NCBI GenBank assembly: GCA_025345505.1
Contig: JANVCC010000018.1
Location: 5,255,741 to 5,319,740 of the forward strand
Origin: Todiramphus chloris collaris
Lineage: Eukaryota; Chordata; Aves; Coraciiformes; Alcedinidae
Reading direction: 5' to 3'
DNA: 64,000 bases
Position numbers and translations under genes: made by a program. Positions 39,461-52,500 of this stretch are shown here, in pieces; the stretch's first letter is position 1, and every line of letters begins with the position of its first letter. A model generated the notes under the pieces. It was given only the letters and a program-made list of their open reading frames with translations, did no database searches and was not told the DNA's origin.

Positions 39461-39824
39461 TCAGTAAAAAAAAATATTTGTCAGCTAGGATTCTTTTATG
39501 ATTTTGTTACCAGCTAAACAAATGGAAATTGTGAAGTGTTTGCTAAATCTAGATACCAGAATTCAGATGCAAGTGTTTAAATTCACAGCCTGATATTCTG
39601 AGATGCTGCATGCTCAGAAACAAAATGATGAAAAACCCTTTAAAAGATGCACATTGATTTTAATGGATATTTAATTAGTTCTCAAAAAGACTGCATATAG
39701 ACAACAAACAAGACGTTTAGTTCACATCTGGAGTTCACTCTTGAAATTCCTTGTGGCATCCTACTACGTCTTTCAAGGTTTAAGGGATTCAGTTTGAAAC
39801 ACAAATGCAAGTAAAATTTTCTGG

Positions 39825-40771
39825 CACTGAGTGCACCCTCAGGAAGTTTGCTGATGACACCAAGCTATGTGGGGCGGCTGACACGCTGGAGGGAAGGGAT
39901 ACCATCCAGAGGGACCTTGACAGGCTGGAGAGGTGGGCCCATGCCAACCTCATGAAGTTCAACAAGGCCAAATGCAAGGTCCTCCATCTGGGTCAGAGCA
40001 ATCCCAAACACCAACATAAGTTGGGCAGTGACTGGCTTGAGAGCAGCCATGAAAAAAAGGACTTGGGAGTGCTGGTGGGTGAGAAGCTCACCATGAGCCA
40101 TCAGTGTGCTCTTGCAGCCCAGAAAGCCAATCATATCCTGGGCTGCATCAAGAGAAGCGTGGCCAGCAGGTCAAGGGAGGTGATTTTCCCCCTCTACTCC
40201 ACTCTTATGAGACCTCACCTGGAGTACTGCATACAGTTCTGGAGCCCCTATTACAGGAAGGATATGGATGTGCTGGAACATGTCCAGAGAAGGGCCACGA
40301 GGATGATCAGAGGGCTGGAGCACCTCTGCTGTGGGGACAGACTGAGAGAGTTGGGGTTGTTCAGTATGGAGAAGAGAAGGCTCCAGGGAGACCTTATTGT
40401 GGCCTTCCAGTATCTGAAGGGGGCTACAAGAAAGCTGGGGAGGTACTTTTTAAGCTGTTGGACAGTGATAGGACTAGAGGGAATGGATTAAAGCTAGAGA
40501 TAGGTCGATTCAGGTTAGACATGAGGAAGAATTTCTTCATCATGAGGGTGGTGAGACACTGGAACAGGTTGGTGAGACACTGGAACAGGCTGGTGAGACA
40601 CTGGCACAGGTTGCCCAGAGAGGTGGTGGAAGCCCCATCCTTGAAAGTTTTTAAGAGCAGGCTGGATGGGGCTCTGAGCAACCTGCTCTAGTGGGAGGTG
40701 TCCCTGCCCATGGCAGGGGGGTTGGAACTGGATGATTTCTAAGGTCCCTTACAACCCTGACAATTCTATGT
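39825..40771 (+). mobile_element. CR1 LINE, 5'-truncated copy with end of reverse transcriptase
   Basis: The translation includes KFADDTKLC (the reverse transcriptase F-A-D-D catalytic motif), [24 protein letters not shown] and the C-terminal part typical of CR1 ORF2. A frameshift near 40425 moves the coding similarity to the next frame (GYKKAGEV, then DRTRGNG). The 3' end has the CR1 sequence GTCCCTGCCCATGGCAGG and stops at CAATTCTATG. It inserted in the PTCHD4 intron in the orientation opposite to the gene, about 440 bases from the terminal exon. It is fairly young by the completeness of its frame. Confidence 0.93.
40550..40612 (+). repeat. Three tandem copies of a 21-bp unit inside the CR1
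   Basis: Units start at 40550, 40571 and 40592 (core GGTGAGACACTGG) and differ by one or two bases. They encode repeats of VRHWNRL in frame. Other CR1 copies have this heptad once, so it is a local expansion in this copy. Confidence 0.9.
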
Positions 40772-42395
40772 TTCTTCCAGAGGGTATAAATTAAAGCCAT
40801 TGTTTGAGAAATGAGTAGGTGTGACTGAGAAAGAGACAACTTGGTTCTTCATGCCAGACAAAGGAAGAACCGTGCAGCCATTACAGAATAATTTGTATAA
40901 TGGTTCCCTACATACTAAGTGAATTTGTAACTTCTCAGTGATAGTACATATGTTTCCATGCTACGTGAAAGTTGACAAGCTGGTGGTAATGATGGAGAGG
41001 ACATTCCTGGCTAAATTCTTGGTTGCCATTAATTTTCTAGAAAACATATGGTTAGTTTTCATTATTATGTCTACCTCTGTGTCTCTTTTTGTGTGTCTCT
41101 CTTGTGCTTTCTCAGCTGCCCAGAGCTCCTCCTGGTGAGAAGGAATTCCCTTAGCTCATGTGTGAAGACATTCAGAAACGAGTCAGATGTGGTCAGTGCT
41201 CCATGACAGGCTCTTACTTTGTATTCCATCCTGGGAATTATTTTAGAGATACAATTTTTTAAAATGTAATTTTTAATTTATTTATTTATTTTTAATTTTG
41301 TCTCAATAGAGATATAATTTCATTTTACTCCTCATAGCCAGAATCCAGGAAGTCTACAGCTATTAAAATTTGTGTCAGAAAGGTAAAGTTGAAGCTAATC
41401 TTACTGAAAACAGTTTAACTAGTAAAATTCATTAATTATGTATACACATTAATATAATTTATATGTATATTCTTCTTATTATTTGATTTCCCAGAATAAT
41501 TTCAATTTCACAGAGAATTTCAACTTGGGGGAAAATATAAAAACTAACATTAAAAAAGCACATCCAAAAGGGTTTAATTTTCAATTTTTGCTCAAAAATT
41601 CAACCCATGTATTTGGGTTTAGATGAGAAAGTGTGAAGCTCTCTGCACTTTCGATCAAGACCTGACAAAATTCTGAACAATGCAAGGAAACACACTACTG
41701 AGCATAGGAAGAATTAGACGCAGATTGCTTTATGTGCCTGCCTCTGTTTTTGTGCTTTCACTCTCTGAGTAGAAGAATTGCACAAACAAAGCATGTCCAA
41801 AGGTAATTTTCTTGTAATAAAACTGGAAATATGACAACAGGAGATTTGCAAATAATCAAGTGTGTAATAGTGAACACAAAGTCCGTTGAGTTTGTCATTT
41901 GACTTAAATTGTTTGGACTCACACAGCTGCTTAGGTTGCCCAAAGCAGACTCCCAACAGCTATTCTAGATGGAAAATTGCAGCATAAACTGTGGAGTTCT
42001 GGGTCTGTTACCTGTTTTAATGCAAATCAGTGTCCCCAGTGAAAGATAAACATACAGTCTTACAGAACTCTTGTAGTTAGCACAAAGCCTGTGTGGAAAT
42101 GCTGCTCTCTTATGAATCAGCATCTTGGTTCAGGAGGGACCTTGAATTTTCTGTTAAGTTTAGGATGAGTCTTCAAATTCTCAAGGCAAGGCTGTCTTGC
42201 ACACTGTCCCTTTTGAACCATCAAGCAGAAGAAATTGGCTCCTTAGGCTGAGTAAAGCTGCAGAATCCAGTGACTTGGATGCAATTTTAAATTATGCTTA
42301 AAACAAGTTTGTAAGTACCCTGCAGGGTGTGGACCAGGCTGGCTGGTCACCACTTCCAGTGCACATGTCCTGCAAGGTTTAATTTAATGGCATAG

Positions 42396-42790
42396 GAATT
42401 ACAGTATCACTTAGGTCGGTTAGGTTCTTTAACCTCATTGAGTCCAACTGTTAACCCAGCACTGCCAAGCCCACCGCTAAACCTTGTCCCTCAGCACCAC
42501 ATCTACATGTCTTTTAAATCCTTCTAAGGATGGTGACTCTACCACTTCCCCAGGCAGCATGTTCCAGTGATTTACAACCCTTTTGGAGAAGTTTTTCCTA
42601 GTGTCCAATTTAAACCTCCTGTGGTGCAACTTGAGGCCCTTTCCTCTTCTTCTATCACTTGTTACTTGGGAGAGAGACTGACCTCCACCTCTCTACAACC
42701 TCAGATGCTCCTCATAAGACTTGTTCTCTAGACCCTTCACCAGCTTTGTTGCCTTCTTTGCACATGCTCCAGCGTTTCACTGAGTGTGTT
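42396..42790 (-). mobile_element. CR1 LINE fragment, older, internally deleted
   Basis: The plus strand reads ATTGAGTCCAACTGTTAACC, CAGCACTGCCAAGCCCACC, then GTTCCAGTGATTTACAACCC and AACTTGAGGCC, the complement of a CR1 3' region. The part near CTCTACAACCTCAGATGCTC joins two sites normally further apart, so about 100 bases are missing. The tail repeat is degraded. Confidence 0.85.
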
Positions 42791-43324
42791 TCATTCTCTT
42801 TTGGGAGCAGCAGAGCACAATGATCTCCCTCAGACACCTGTGTTCACTCCCTCTCCATCTACTTGATTTTGGCTAGTTCTTTTCCAGATATTTCTGACAA
42901 GGTCCCTTTTACTACTTAGAACTTTTTTGTATCATGTATGTGCATCCCATATGTTCTCTCTTTCCAAACCAGATCCTGACGTCATTCTTGTCCCTTCTCT
43001 TCCAGCTTTAGGTACCCCTCTTCTTTCTCTCTCTATTTTAATATTTTCTTCTTTTATGAGGAAGACATAAGAGATGAGTCATAGCACAGGATTTCTGCTC
43101 CTAATGCTAATGCTATTCCTTCTGTCTCCCTATCTCATCAAGACTCTCCCACTGAGGGCAGAGTGATCTTACTGAGTGGAGATGTTTTTTCTACTTTTTC
43201 CCCCCCACACTCTCCCAGGTACCCCGATCTGGTCTAAGACAAAGGGAATCCTTGGTCTACAAGGTCTCTGTGTGACTTTTGAAAACATATTTCCTCTAAC
43301 TTTCCTCTTCTGCCTTTAGCTAGA

Positions 43325-43860
43325 TGATGGTAGTCATGTTGGGTCAAACCAAGGATTATTCTACCCTATTTGACCTGAAAAGTACAGGGCTAGATCTTCA
43401 AGAAAAGTATGTTGGAAGCAGGACACATAGAGAGTAATTCCTTTCCATTTCAGCCTCCAATATTTTTGATTTCTACCAAATGGTCTGCCAAAACCAAAGG
43501 CTGTGCTTGCAACATCACTTTTGGAGGCACTGAGGGACCTTTTCTCGTCTCTCTAATCAATTTCTAAATGTACTTGTACTTTTGGCCACTACAGCCTCCT
43601 GCTACCAGTAATTTCATTACTTGATGAATGAAGGAAGGATGTGCTTTTGCTTGTTTCAAACTCTCAGCCGGTAAAACTTTATGGCTGAACTACACAAAAT
43701 GTGAAGATATAGGTCCATGATTAGCTTCTTTAATACAACCTGTTCCATGCGTGTGCCCTTTATTCCTGGGATCTCCCATCTGAATCATCCCAGCCTCTCT
43801 CACCCTTCTGACACCTCTTCTTGACTACATGTCCACAGCTAAGTGTGTGCTCCCTTGCTG
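43325..43860 (+). mobile_element. Possible ancient amniote interspersed repeat (CR1/L3-like)
   Basis: GTTGGGTCAAACCAAGGATT, then further on GCTTTTGCTTGTTTCAAACT, resembles an old repeat abundant in turtles and crocodilians (GGTCAGACCAAAGGTCCATC..., TTTGTTTCAAACCTGCTGCC). It is very diverged. Family and orientation are uncertain. Confidence 0.35.
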
Positions 43861-45504
43861 GCTGCCCAACATGCATCTGCTAATTTGCCATAAAATTGTT
43901 ACCAATAAAATATAAAGTAGTTGAGTTCTGCCGTCTACCTTCTCTAGGAGGTACTAATCTGGGATGTTTTCCTCTTCCTAGGCATCATTTTTCACAAAGC
44001 TTCTAGGACTGCAGTAGTCTCTGGGATCTTTATCCCTCTCTGGATGTGACTGAAACAGGCCCATAATTTGCAGGCTGTTGTATAGGTAAATGTACAGAGA
44101 GGATAACTGTAGGAGTCTCTTGTTAGGAATAAGAGCTAAAATTGATTGGCAAAATAAAATAAAAATAAAAGATTTAAAGGATGTTAAAACAGGTATTGTA
44201 GACTATTGAAAAGTTTTTTTAAATGGGAAATTTTGCAAAAGAAGTCCATTTGCAAACTTTTAAGTTATGGTGGACTGTCTCTTTCTGAAGAAACCTTATG
44301 TGAAGCAATGCTCTACCAGCTCTGTCAACAATTTGCAGTAATACTGACTTTTCTCTGCTTATTCCAGAATTTCACTTTTCTGCCCGCTTGCAAATTTATG
44401 TTCACAGTTGTCGTTTTTGCCAGATTTTTATTATTGTTAATTTATAAAAGTTAGTGTATCACATTCTCAGTAATGAGTACCTGGGTGCATTTAATCTTAA
44501 AGTAGGTATGTAATGGCTAATAGAAAGGGATTTTATTGTGAAACATATAGGTATGCAAAGACTACTAATGCGTATACATTAATGTGTATGCACAAATTTG
44601 TGTTAATACTAAAAATTAAAATACTGTAATTAAACTCTAGACCTTTTCTGTAATAGAACAAGTAGTATCTTAAGGAAATAAAATATTGATATTTGTAACT
44701 TCTTTAAGGATGAAAATTGGCACTGATTTTCTTATGATTATTATAATTACACAAATGTAATATTTACACTTATCCTCCTTTTACAGGTAACTCCAGCTCT
44801 ATCACAGAAATACAGGAATTGCGGAACACAGTGCCATAATTTCCTTATACTACAAGAAAAAGAACTTAATCTGACCAGCTTTCCCACATCATTACTCTAA
44901 TACCAGGTTTTCCATTCAGCCTCTGTGTTTCTCCCTAGATAAGCAGGTCTATTCCCTCTTCCCAACAAGGATAGAAGTCCTTTTTTTTCTGAACATCTTC
45001 TGACATTTCTGATGATTGAAAAACCACAGTCACACTGAAAAATTCTATTCCTTCAGCTTCATCGCCAATGTCACTGACAACATTGACAGCAGAGTTAAGT
45101 TCACTGAGCAGTTTTAGGAAGATTCACAGGGTCTTTGGCTCTGGGTCAAAGCTGCCAAGTTTCTCTGGTACTAACATGACATGAACAAAGTACAGCAATT
45201 TTTTTATTTGACAGACAAGCAATGGCCTATGACTACTTAAGAGGAAAGGAGACAACATAAATTTTTATTTCATGATTGTGAGGTTAGGAGAGCAAATAAG
45301 GAAGGCTGCAGAGAAGGCAGAAATCTATTTTTTTTTGTCCTCAAATTTCAAAACAAAAAGCTAAATATAAGCAGCTACTTAAAATAGCAATGGGATAGCA
45401 ATGGGAGTGAAATAACAGATTTAAGTTAAATTTATTCAAGATGGAAGAACCTGGAGAAATGTATCAATTTCAAGCTAAACCAAAGCAATATCTGAATTGC
45501 GAGA

Positions 45505-45591
45505 GACCTTAGAGAATGATGTAGATAGGGTGATCCAAGAAGAACAGTGACCTTAGAGAATGATGTAGATAGGGTGATCCAAGAAGAACAG
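45505..45591. repeat. Exact 44-bp tandem duplication
   Basis: The unit beginning GACCTTAGAGAATGATGTAG is present at 45505 and again at 45549. The second copy has 43 matching bases with no mismatch. Confidence 0.97.
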
Positions 45592-45599
45592 AAAGAACA

Positions 45600-46280
45600 A
45601 GCATAGCATCTATCTTCAAAAAGGAGAAAGAAGATGATGTGCAGCACTTAATGTCCATCAGCTTAGCTCCTATCTCAAAAGATAATAGAATAAGCAGTTG
45701 CAAACCAATTTACCATCACTAAGAGGATAGGAAGGTGATATAGATTTATCAAAACCAAATAATCTCAAGTCAACCTAATTTCTTGCTTTGAAAAGTAACT
45801 AGTTTAATAGGAAGAAGGACAAGGAGACAGGCTATCTATCTCAGCAAGTGTTTTAATGTCTTTCTACTGGCTTTAGTAATTTTTTAAATACTATAGTATT
45901 CAGTATTCTGACAAGCAAATTAAGTGAATACTATCTAGAGGAAAATATGAGAAACAAGGATTCAACTTGAAAGCATGCACATGTAGAGCTGTTTCCAGTG
46001 ATCAATGTTCACAGTCATTTTAAGAGAGATTGCATTGAGGGTCCATTTTGGGTCTCATTCTTTTTGGTATTTTCCATTAATGATATGGACACTATTAGAA
46101 TTTGCATATAAGACTACACTACAGAGAAGATCAAACTTCCTGTAAAGCAAGACTTTAAAACTTGGAGAAGTGGTCAGAAATCAGTAAGATGAAATTTAAT
46201 GAAGATAAATGCAAGGCACTGTGTTAGGAAATTCAGTGAAGGAAATGCGTTATAAGGAGTAACAGGTGAAGAAGAAGTAA
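45600..46280 (+). mobile_element. Old CR1/LINE fragment, reverse transcriptase region
   Basis: Degraded plus-strand sequence keeps the order of LINE landmarks: TTCAAAAAGGAGAAAGAAGA, ATCAGCTTAGCTCC, GATTTATCAAAACCAAATAA, then GGTCCATTTTGGGTCTCATT with ATTAATGATATGGAC (the remnant of G-S-I-L-G-P...I-N-D-M-D), and AAATTTAATGAAGATAAATG. Many stops are present. It is much older than the other CR1 copies. Confidence 0.7.
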
Positions 46281-46453
46281 GACAGAGAGGATATGAAGAA
46301 CTTCAAAGGGAGTAAGTAAAAAAGATTCTGTTACAACACATAAGAAGCTGAATTAACAGTAACAACATAAAATTTTGGAGGCAATAATTTTGCATACTAT
46401 GGTATGATGGAGGCATAAACTGGAGCACCATTTTGAAATAGGGTGTGATATTT

Positions 46454-46540
46454 TCATAGAAACAGAATGAGATGGATTGGAAGGGACCTTTAAAGACAAT
46501 GCACTTACAGACTCCCTGCTGTGGGCAGGGACATTTGGGA
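46454..46540 (-). mobile_element. CR1 3' end fragment
   Basis: TCATAGAAACAGAATGAGAT followed by GGATTGGAAGGGACCTTTAA and CCCTGCTGTGGGCAGGGACA is the complement of a CR1 3' terminus. Only about 85 bases remain. Confidence 0.75.
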
Positions 46541-49500
46541 AAAAAAAAAAAGGAAAAATTAGGGTGAATGCCTTGGGGAATAACATCAGCAACCAATAGC
46601 CTGTTTGTGAAATATGAAAAGCACAAAGAAATACTGAATGAATTGTCCTTTTTTCCCTATAGACTGGAACACCAACAGGATCTCAATAATATTCAACACA
46701 AAAGTTATCAAGAGGAATGCAACCACTTCTTTCTTGTTGCTGCTGAGAGGAGGACAAGGAATCATGGGTTTCATTTGCAGAAAAAAAACCCCCATTAAAT
46801 TAAATATCAGGGAAAACAAAGCTTTTTACCTCTAAGCTTAATCAAACACTGGAACACATCATCTAAGTAGGTCATAAAGTCTTCTTCATTTCTAGTCTAA
46901 AGGTTAGATTAATAAATGTTAATGGATATGCTAGGTATGTCCTGTTTTAATGTTATGAGGTGTATTCTGTGCAGATTCCTGAGGTCTCTTAGTGTTGTAC
47001 CATCATACTTAACTTCGATTTAAAATGCTTAGGATTACTTCAGCATGAAAAACAGTCTGCCTTCTGAGTTGTCTTAACCAAAGCATGTCTGTTCAGCATT
47101 TATCTGTTGCTTCTGCTACAATCAATTTGGGATAGAAATTTGATCTGCTTTTATCACATAACACAATATCCACTGAGACCCCGGTCTGAAGTCATGAGGC
47201 AGTGCTGGGAGTGTGCAGTGCCAGCTTTTGCAAGCTTTCTAGGAAGGAAGACCAGCATGGCTGTACTTTTTTGGATCAAGACAAGGGTTTGCTGCTATAG
47301 ATGACAGCAGTCAATATGATGATAAGCTTGTTCTCTATGCTATATTTCAAATAATAATAAAAAAACCTTAAAAGAAAGTTCCATAGCAAAGCTTTGCTCA
47401 ACATTTCTGCACTAAGAAACCCCCAAGTATTATGTTCTTTTTTCATTAACAGTTGTGCAATGTAATCTTGCCATGCATACACAGGGTGCATGGATGGTGG
47501 TGGGCAGGAAGTATATTATTACATCAAAATTCATTGTTGTGAACCTACTGGAAATAATCATTACCTTATTTTCTCTAGAAAAACAAGATATAGCTTTTGG
47601 AGGGGTAAATCACATTGTTTTTCCCCTGGGGACAGGCAAATAGGGCTTCCTTAGCACTAGAGAGGCCACTACATGTCCCTGAAAAACTAATTAATGCCTC
47701 GTGATAATAGAGGCTATGGCCCTTAGTAGCACATTGACATGATCTATTCTCTGTCTAGTTTAATCTTTTAAGAAAATATAGTTTATTTAGTTGAAACTTA
47801 ACAGCCTGTGGTATTCAGAAGGTGAAGCTGTGATCTAATATTCTCTTCTGCCCTTAAAATTAGTGAAGCTATGAACTTATCCAGGTCTATTGATTTGAAA
47901 ATACACCCCATTTCAGATAGTTTAGGCTCAGAGGAGAAACTGCATCTCCACACAATACAATGTAGGATGCATTTGTTCTCCTGCATAATCACTAATATTA
48001 CTATCCCTTTTTATATTTAGAAAACAGAAGCATGGAGATTAAGCAAATTAATCACAGTCACCAAGGGCCATCCACATTTCAGAAGGGAAGAAGCAATAGA
48101 AACATTATTTAAATTCCTTCTTTTTGAAGAGTCCTTGGACTCCTTGATGAAGAAGGCAAAGAAGATTTGAGGCTTGGTGGTATCTTAGGTAACATTAAGA
48201 TACTCAAGGAAATGTGTACCTTCTGTTCCATGGAAGTAAATCGGCAAGATGAATCCGGGCATGAACTGGAACTTGACCACAAGACTGAGTAAAGAACTTC
48301 CCAGCTTGATTAAGGATAAGGAGAAGGCTGAGTATATTTTTTAAAGTGAATCTAAAATATAGTCTGGAAAAGAATAGTTTTCATTTTACATCTCTCTAGA
48401 TACCTCTGAAATGATTGTAATTTAATTGTTCACATAGTTGGATTGTTGAGGATTTTTTTCTTTATTTAGTTTTCCCTTAGTTATTGTGCTGTTTAAGTGG
48501 TAACTAGGCTAACTAAGGGTATCTGATGAGGCAGATGGGGGACTAAATCACTCTTACAGTGGTTAGTGGTTTACTCTTTCTCCAGAACCTCAGTACAATA
48601 AGTGAAGAAGGACCTACCAGTAAGATGCCAGGAGATAAAAGGGTCTAACTATGGAATGAATGCACCACTGACTAGCTGTGTTCAAAAGCAAGAGTTTTCT
48701 TGAGACATGTTTCCACTACATATATAATTCTTTATCTCATTTGATATATGCATTTTGTGATATTGAAAAGCTTCTGAACAGAGAAATTAAATAATTTATA
48801 GGTAGGTACATTCTTCTTGCAATGCCATGGCATACACATTTTTCTCTCCAACCAGATATATTCAGATAAGCTGACAGAGGGTTTTACATCCTGAAAAACA
48901 TCCCGCTTGAAAAATATGCACAGTATAATTGTTCTTTTAAGTAACAGGTCCCTATCACAATGAATTGGCTAATTTATAGAGATGGGTTTTGCAGCAGGAG
49001 TGTTGTAACACGTGCAGCAAAACCTCAGCCAGTTGATCCATGCGCCTTTGGCGACAAGGACCTGAGGGAAACCTCCAGTGATACACAAGGGATTTTGGCA
49101 TTGCTGGATTTTAGCACTTTAAATGAACACAGCAAATGCAATTAAAGCTATCACAAATATAATAAATGAAGTCAGTTATACTTAATATAGATATTTCAAT
49201 TTCCTTAAAAATATTTCTGCCAGCCTATGGTCACTTGCAGGCCTGAACACAGTAGCGGTTTCTAGCTGCTGAGTTTTGGTGTGTCCCCATTACAACGTGA
49301 ACACCATGAAAAAAAAAACAGTGTATCATGGGGCATTCCTGTTAAACATACAGACTGTAGCTGATGCTTCCATGTGTTCTCCAAATGATTGCATTTATTT
49401 CTGCTCACATGAGCACTTCTAAAAGCCTTTTAAATAATTCTAGGAATTGCTGATAAGACCAAAACATAAAAGGGTTAGTGTCCTCCTCGACATTTCAGTG

Positions 49501-52500
49501 GAGCCTGTCAGATAGCAACCTGTGAGTGTTTGAGGCTGAAAAACAGTGAGGAGGGGGGCAAACATTTGATTCTGTCTGGTGTTTCCTATATAATGGCATT
49601 TCAGAAGAGCTCAGTATCAGCCAAACACAGCTCCCACAAAATATTGCCAACTTCTCAACCACATCCATAGCTGTGGTAGCTGATCTCTCTGTAGTCACTA
49701 CAGCAGAATCAAGTCTGTAAAGAAACATATGTCTGTAGAGGGAGAAAAAGACATAATGATGTAGCAGTCATAGCAGAGTCCCTCTGTTAATTTGGCTTCC
49801 AAGATCCCAAGGAACATTCATCTGTAAATTATATTAATTCCAATCTTTTGGAAATATGGATGAAAAGTGACAGTTCACATGTTCTTTTGGTCTCCTATCT
49901 TTTAGGTACTCTCTTCAGCTAATCAGCTCCACAGTCCTTGACAGGGCCCTTACTCTATTCTTTCCCATCCAATTCAAAATAGGTGTTCCAGACAACATAA
50001 AGAAGCCCAGACATGATCAAGCAACTACAGGAACTGGTCTAATTCACGTGATGATCATTTGCTGACATGCCACATCCCTTTGGCACACCCTCAGTCTTTC
50101 ATCAGTTTGTGTTTCTCATTTTGCAGGCTCTCCAAGGCAAATGGTGTTTGCACAGAGACCAGTGTAATAGGACCTTGATCTGGATTTGAATTAAGAATAA
50201 TTACTGCTAACATAAATTTGGCATCTCTGATTTTGAATCTTATCCAGTTTTGGATCTTTCATATTGACAAGGCCTTTCCAGAGCTTCACCATAAGCATCC
50301 CTGGGTACAAGCCCAGGGTTGAGCACTGGAGATGAGCCAAAGACCTGCTAGTCCAGATGTAAACATGTTTCTAATGGAACCGTAGTGACACCACTTTGTA
50401 TTCAAGGTTCGTTTGCTACAGTTCACTTTAAGGTCAAATTTTGCATTTTTCATGCCTAGAATCTCCTCTGCTTCTTGTTAGAAGGAAATGAAATATTAAA
50501 TAGCAACCTCCCCACTCCATGCATTGAAACAGAGCTGAGCATGGAGAACATTTCAATGGATGTGATTACTCACCAGGCTGCACACCTCATTATGTGAGAT
50601 TTACATTTGAGCTAACGTATACTGCCTGCAAATTGTACACAAAGTTGGAATCCTGCTTAGTTTTCTGCTGTGCTTAGCAATGAATTATAATGCCTTTTAC
50701 TGTTTCTCATCTAAGCCTTTTAATGAACATTGTAAACAAGGACTGCACGTATGGAAATTGCTGTTCATTGATAGGAGTTTAAGTGGCATATAGAAGACAA
50801 GGGAATGATTTTAGATCAAGATATTAATGAATTTATTATATATTCATCTATTCTAAAAGCATAGGATGGATTTGTGATACTGATCAGAACGCTTTGCTTA
50901 TCACCTGAATTTGATAATCCAGTAACATCCAAAAGAAAATCAGATGAATAAGGTACCAGTGAGTCTCAAGAAAGGACGATGCTTTGATCAAGTGTGGTTC
51001 TGGCATCCAGAAAAAAAAATCCATACTTGAATCATTATAGAAACAATGAGTTTGGTCATTTGCTGCTTTCTGGCAGAAAGAGAGACATTGTGGATTCTTC
51101 AAAGAAAAGGCAATAAAAAAAGGTTAAATAGTCGGAGAAACAAAGAAAAGGTGTGGAAGAATATGCATCCAAAAAATGACTTGTGCACTTGTAAGTTCGA
51201 GCAAATGAAGAGAGCGCATGAGTGTTTGAAGAGAGGGGGACAAGTTTCTGGAGTTACCCCTGAGGGAAGCGTGTAATGCTTTTGTTGGTGGGACTCAGTT
51301 ATGAGTGGGGAAAACTTTTACCTTTCAGTGACAACATGTATTAGTCTGCACCATATGAAGTTTCTGAATTGCAGGATGCCAGGGTGTAACAAGAAATAAG
51401 CTGGAAAAAGTCCACCCTTCAATTTCCCCAGTAAAATTATTCATCCCACCAACCACTGCCCCCTTGCTTGAACAGCTGGAAACTCTCCTGGCCAAAGCTT
51501 TGTGGGGATTAATCTCCCTTTGAAAAGGATATAGCCTGTCTGATCCCCGAAGCCACAATTCCACACTAGCTGAACATCTGGTCCTGTGGTTAGCTTGGTT
51601 CTTGGGGTTTGTAAGACACTATAGAGCACGAGTGATGCATCTTGGCTGAAGTAGCTCATTTCCTATTGCTACTCCAGGATCAAGTTCTATCTGAGAAAAG
51701 CAGTGCTGGCTTCTGTCTCAATAGCTAATGCAGGTCACATCCAGTAATTTCTAATAATTTCTATCTGGAAATTACTCCATCCAGTAACACCGTGGTGCAG
51801 AGCATAGCACACCTACTCTTCACTCGGCCACTGAGGTTTCCATCTGAACTACTTATCTTGATATAAAAACACACCTTTTCCACAATGAAGAGATAGCTCC
51901 AGACCAAAGGGAATGAACCCATCTGCTGACAGCGTGATATTTTAAACAGCACTCTTAATGTAGGATTTGCTGACTTTTGTTTACTTCAGAAAAGGGCTGG
52001 GAAGGCAGAGTGGGAGCTGTTAACCTTTCTCTTCTGTTTGCTGGGAGTGAAGGAAATATGGGAGACTGACTCAGCAAATTTGAAAAATACATATTAAATC
52101 TCCCTTTTCCTCCCCAAAACCCCCAAGTTCTGCATTGCACAAGAATGTGGAGGAAGGCTTCTCTGTTGCCCTTGCCATGTCTGAGGTGGTGCTCGAGAAG
52201 GAGGCATTTGGAGCACTGCAGCCCTGGCTTAGGTCATCCCACTGGTGGGACTGCTCAGCATCTGCCCATTCAGCTGAGAGACGCAGGCATCTGCCAAGCG
52301 ACTGATGCAGCGATGTGGCTGCTGCTCTGCGTGGTGGTACACAAGCTGTACTGCTCACAGAGTAACACTGTCAGGGACTAACCAGCCCTCTCCCATATTC
52401 CCAGCTTTTTCCTATGAAATTACCCTGGGGATGTCAGGTTGCAATTCCAGGATGTGTAGGTTGCGTATACACCATTTATAGAGCAGCAGTGCCAGGGAAT

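Noticed and set aside
39805-40491. 228-codon frame as a host gene
   Set aside because: It is the end of CR1 ORF2 with the FADD reverse transcriptase motif.
40104-40691. 195-codon plus-strand frame as a separate gene
   Set aside because: It overlaps the CR1. Its second half is ORF2 sequence after a frameshift and its first half is a shadow.
51743-51776. Inverted repeat AGTAATTTC / GAAATTACT
   Set aside because: Nine-base arms in AT-rich DNA are expected by chance.
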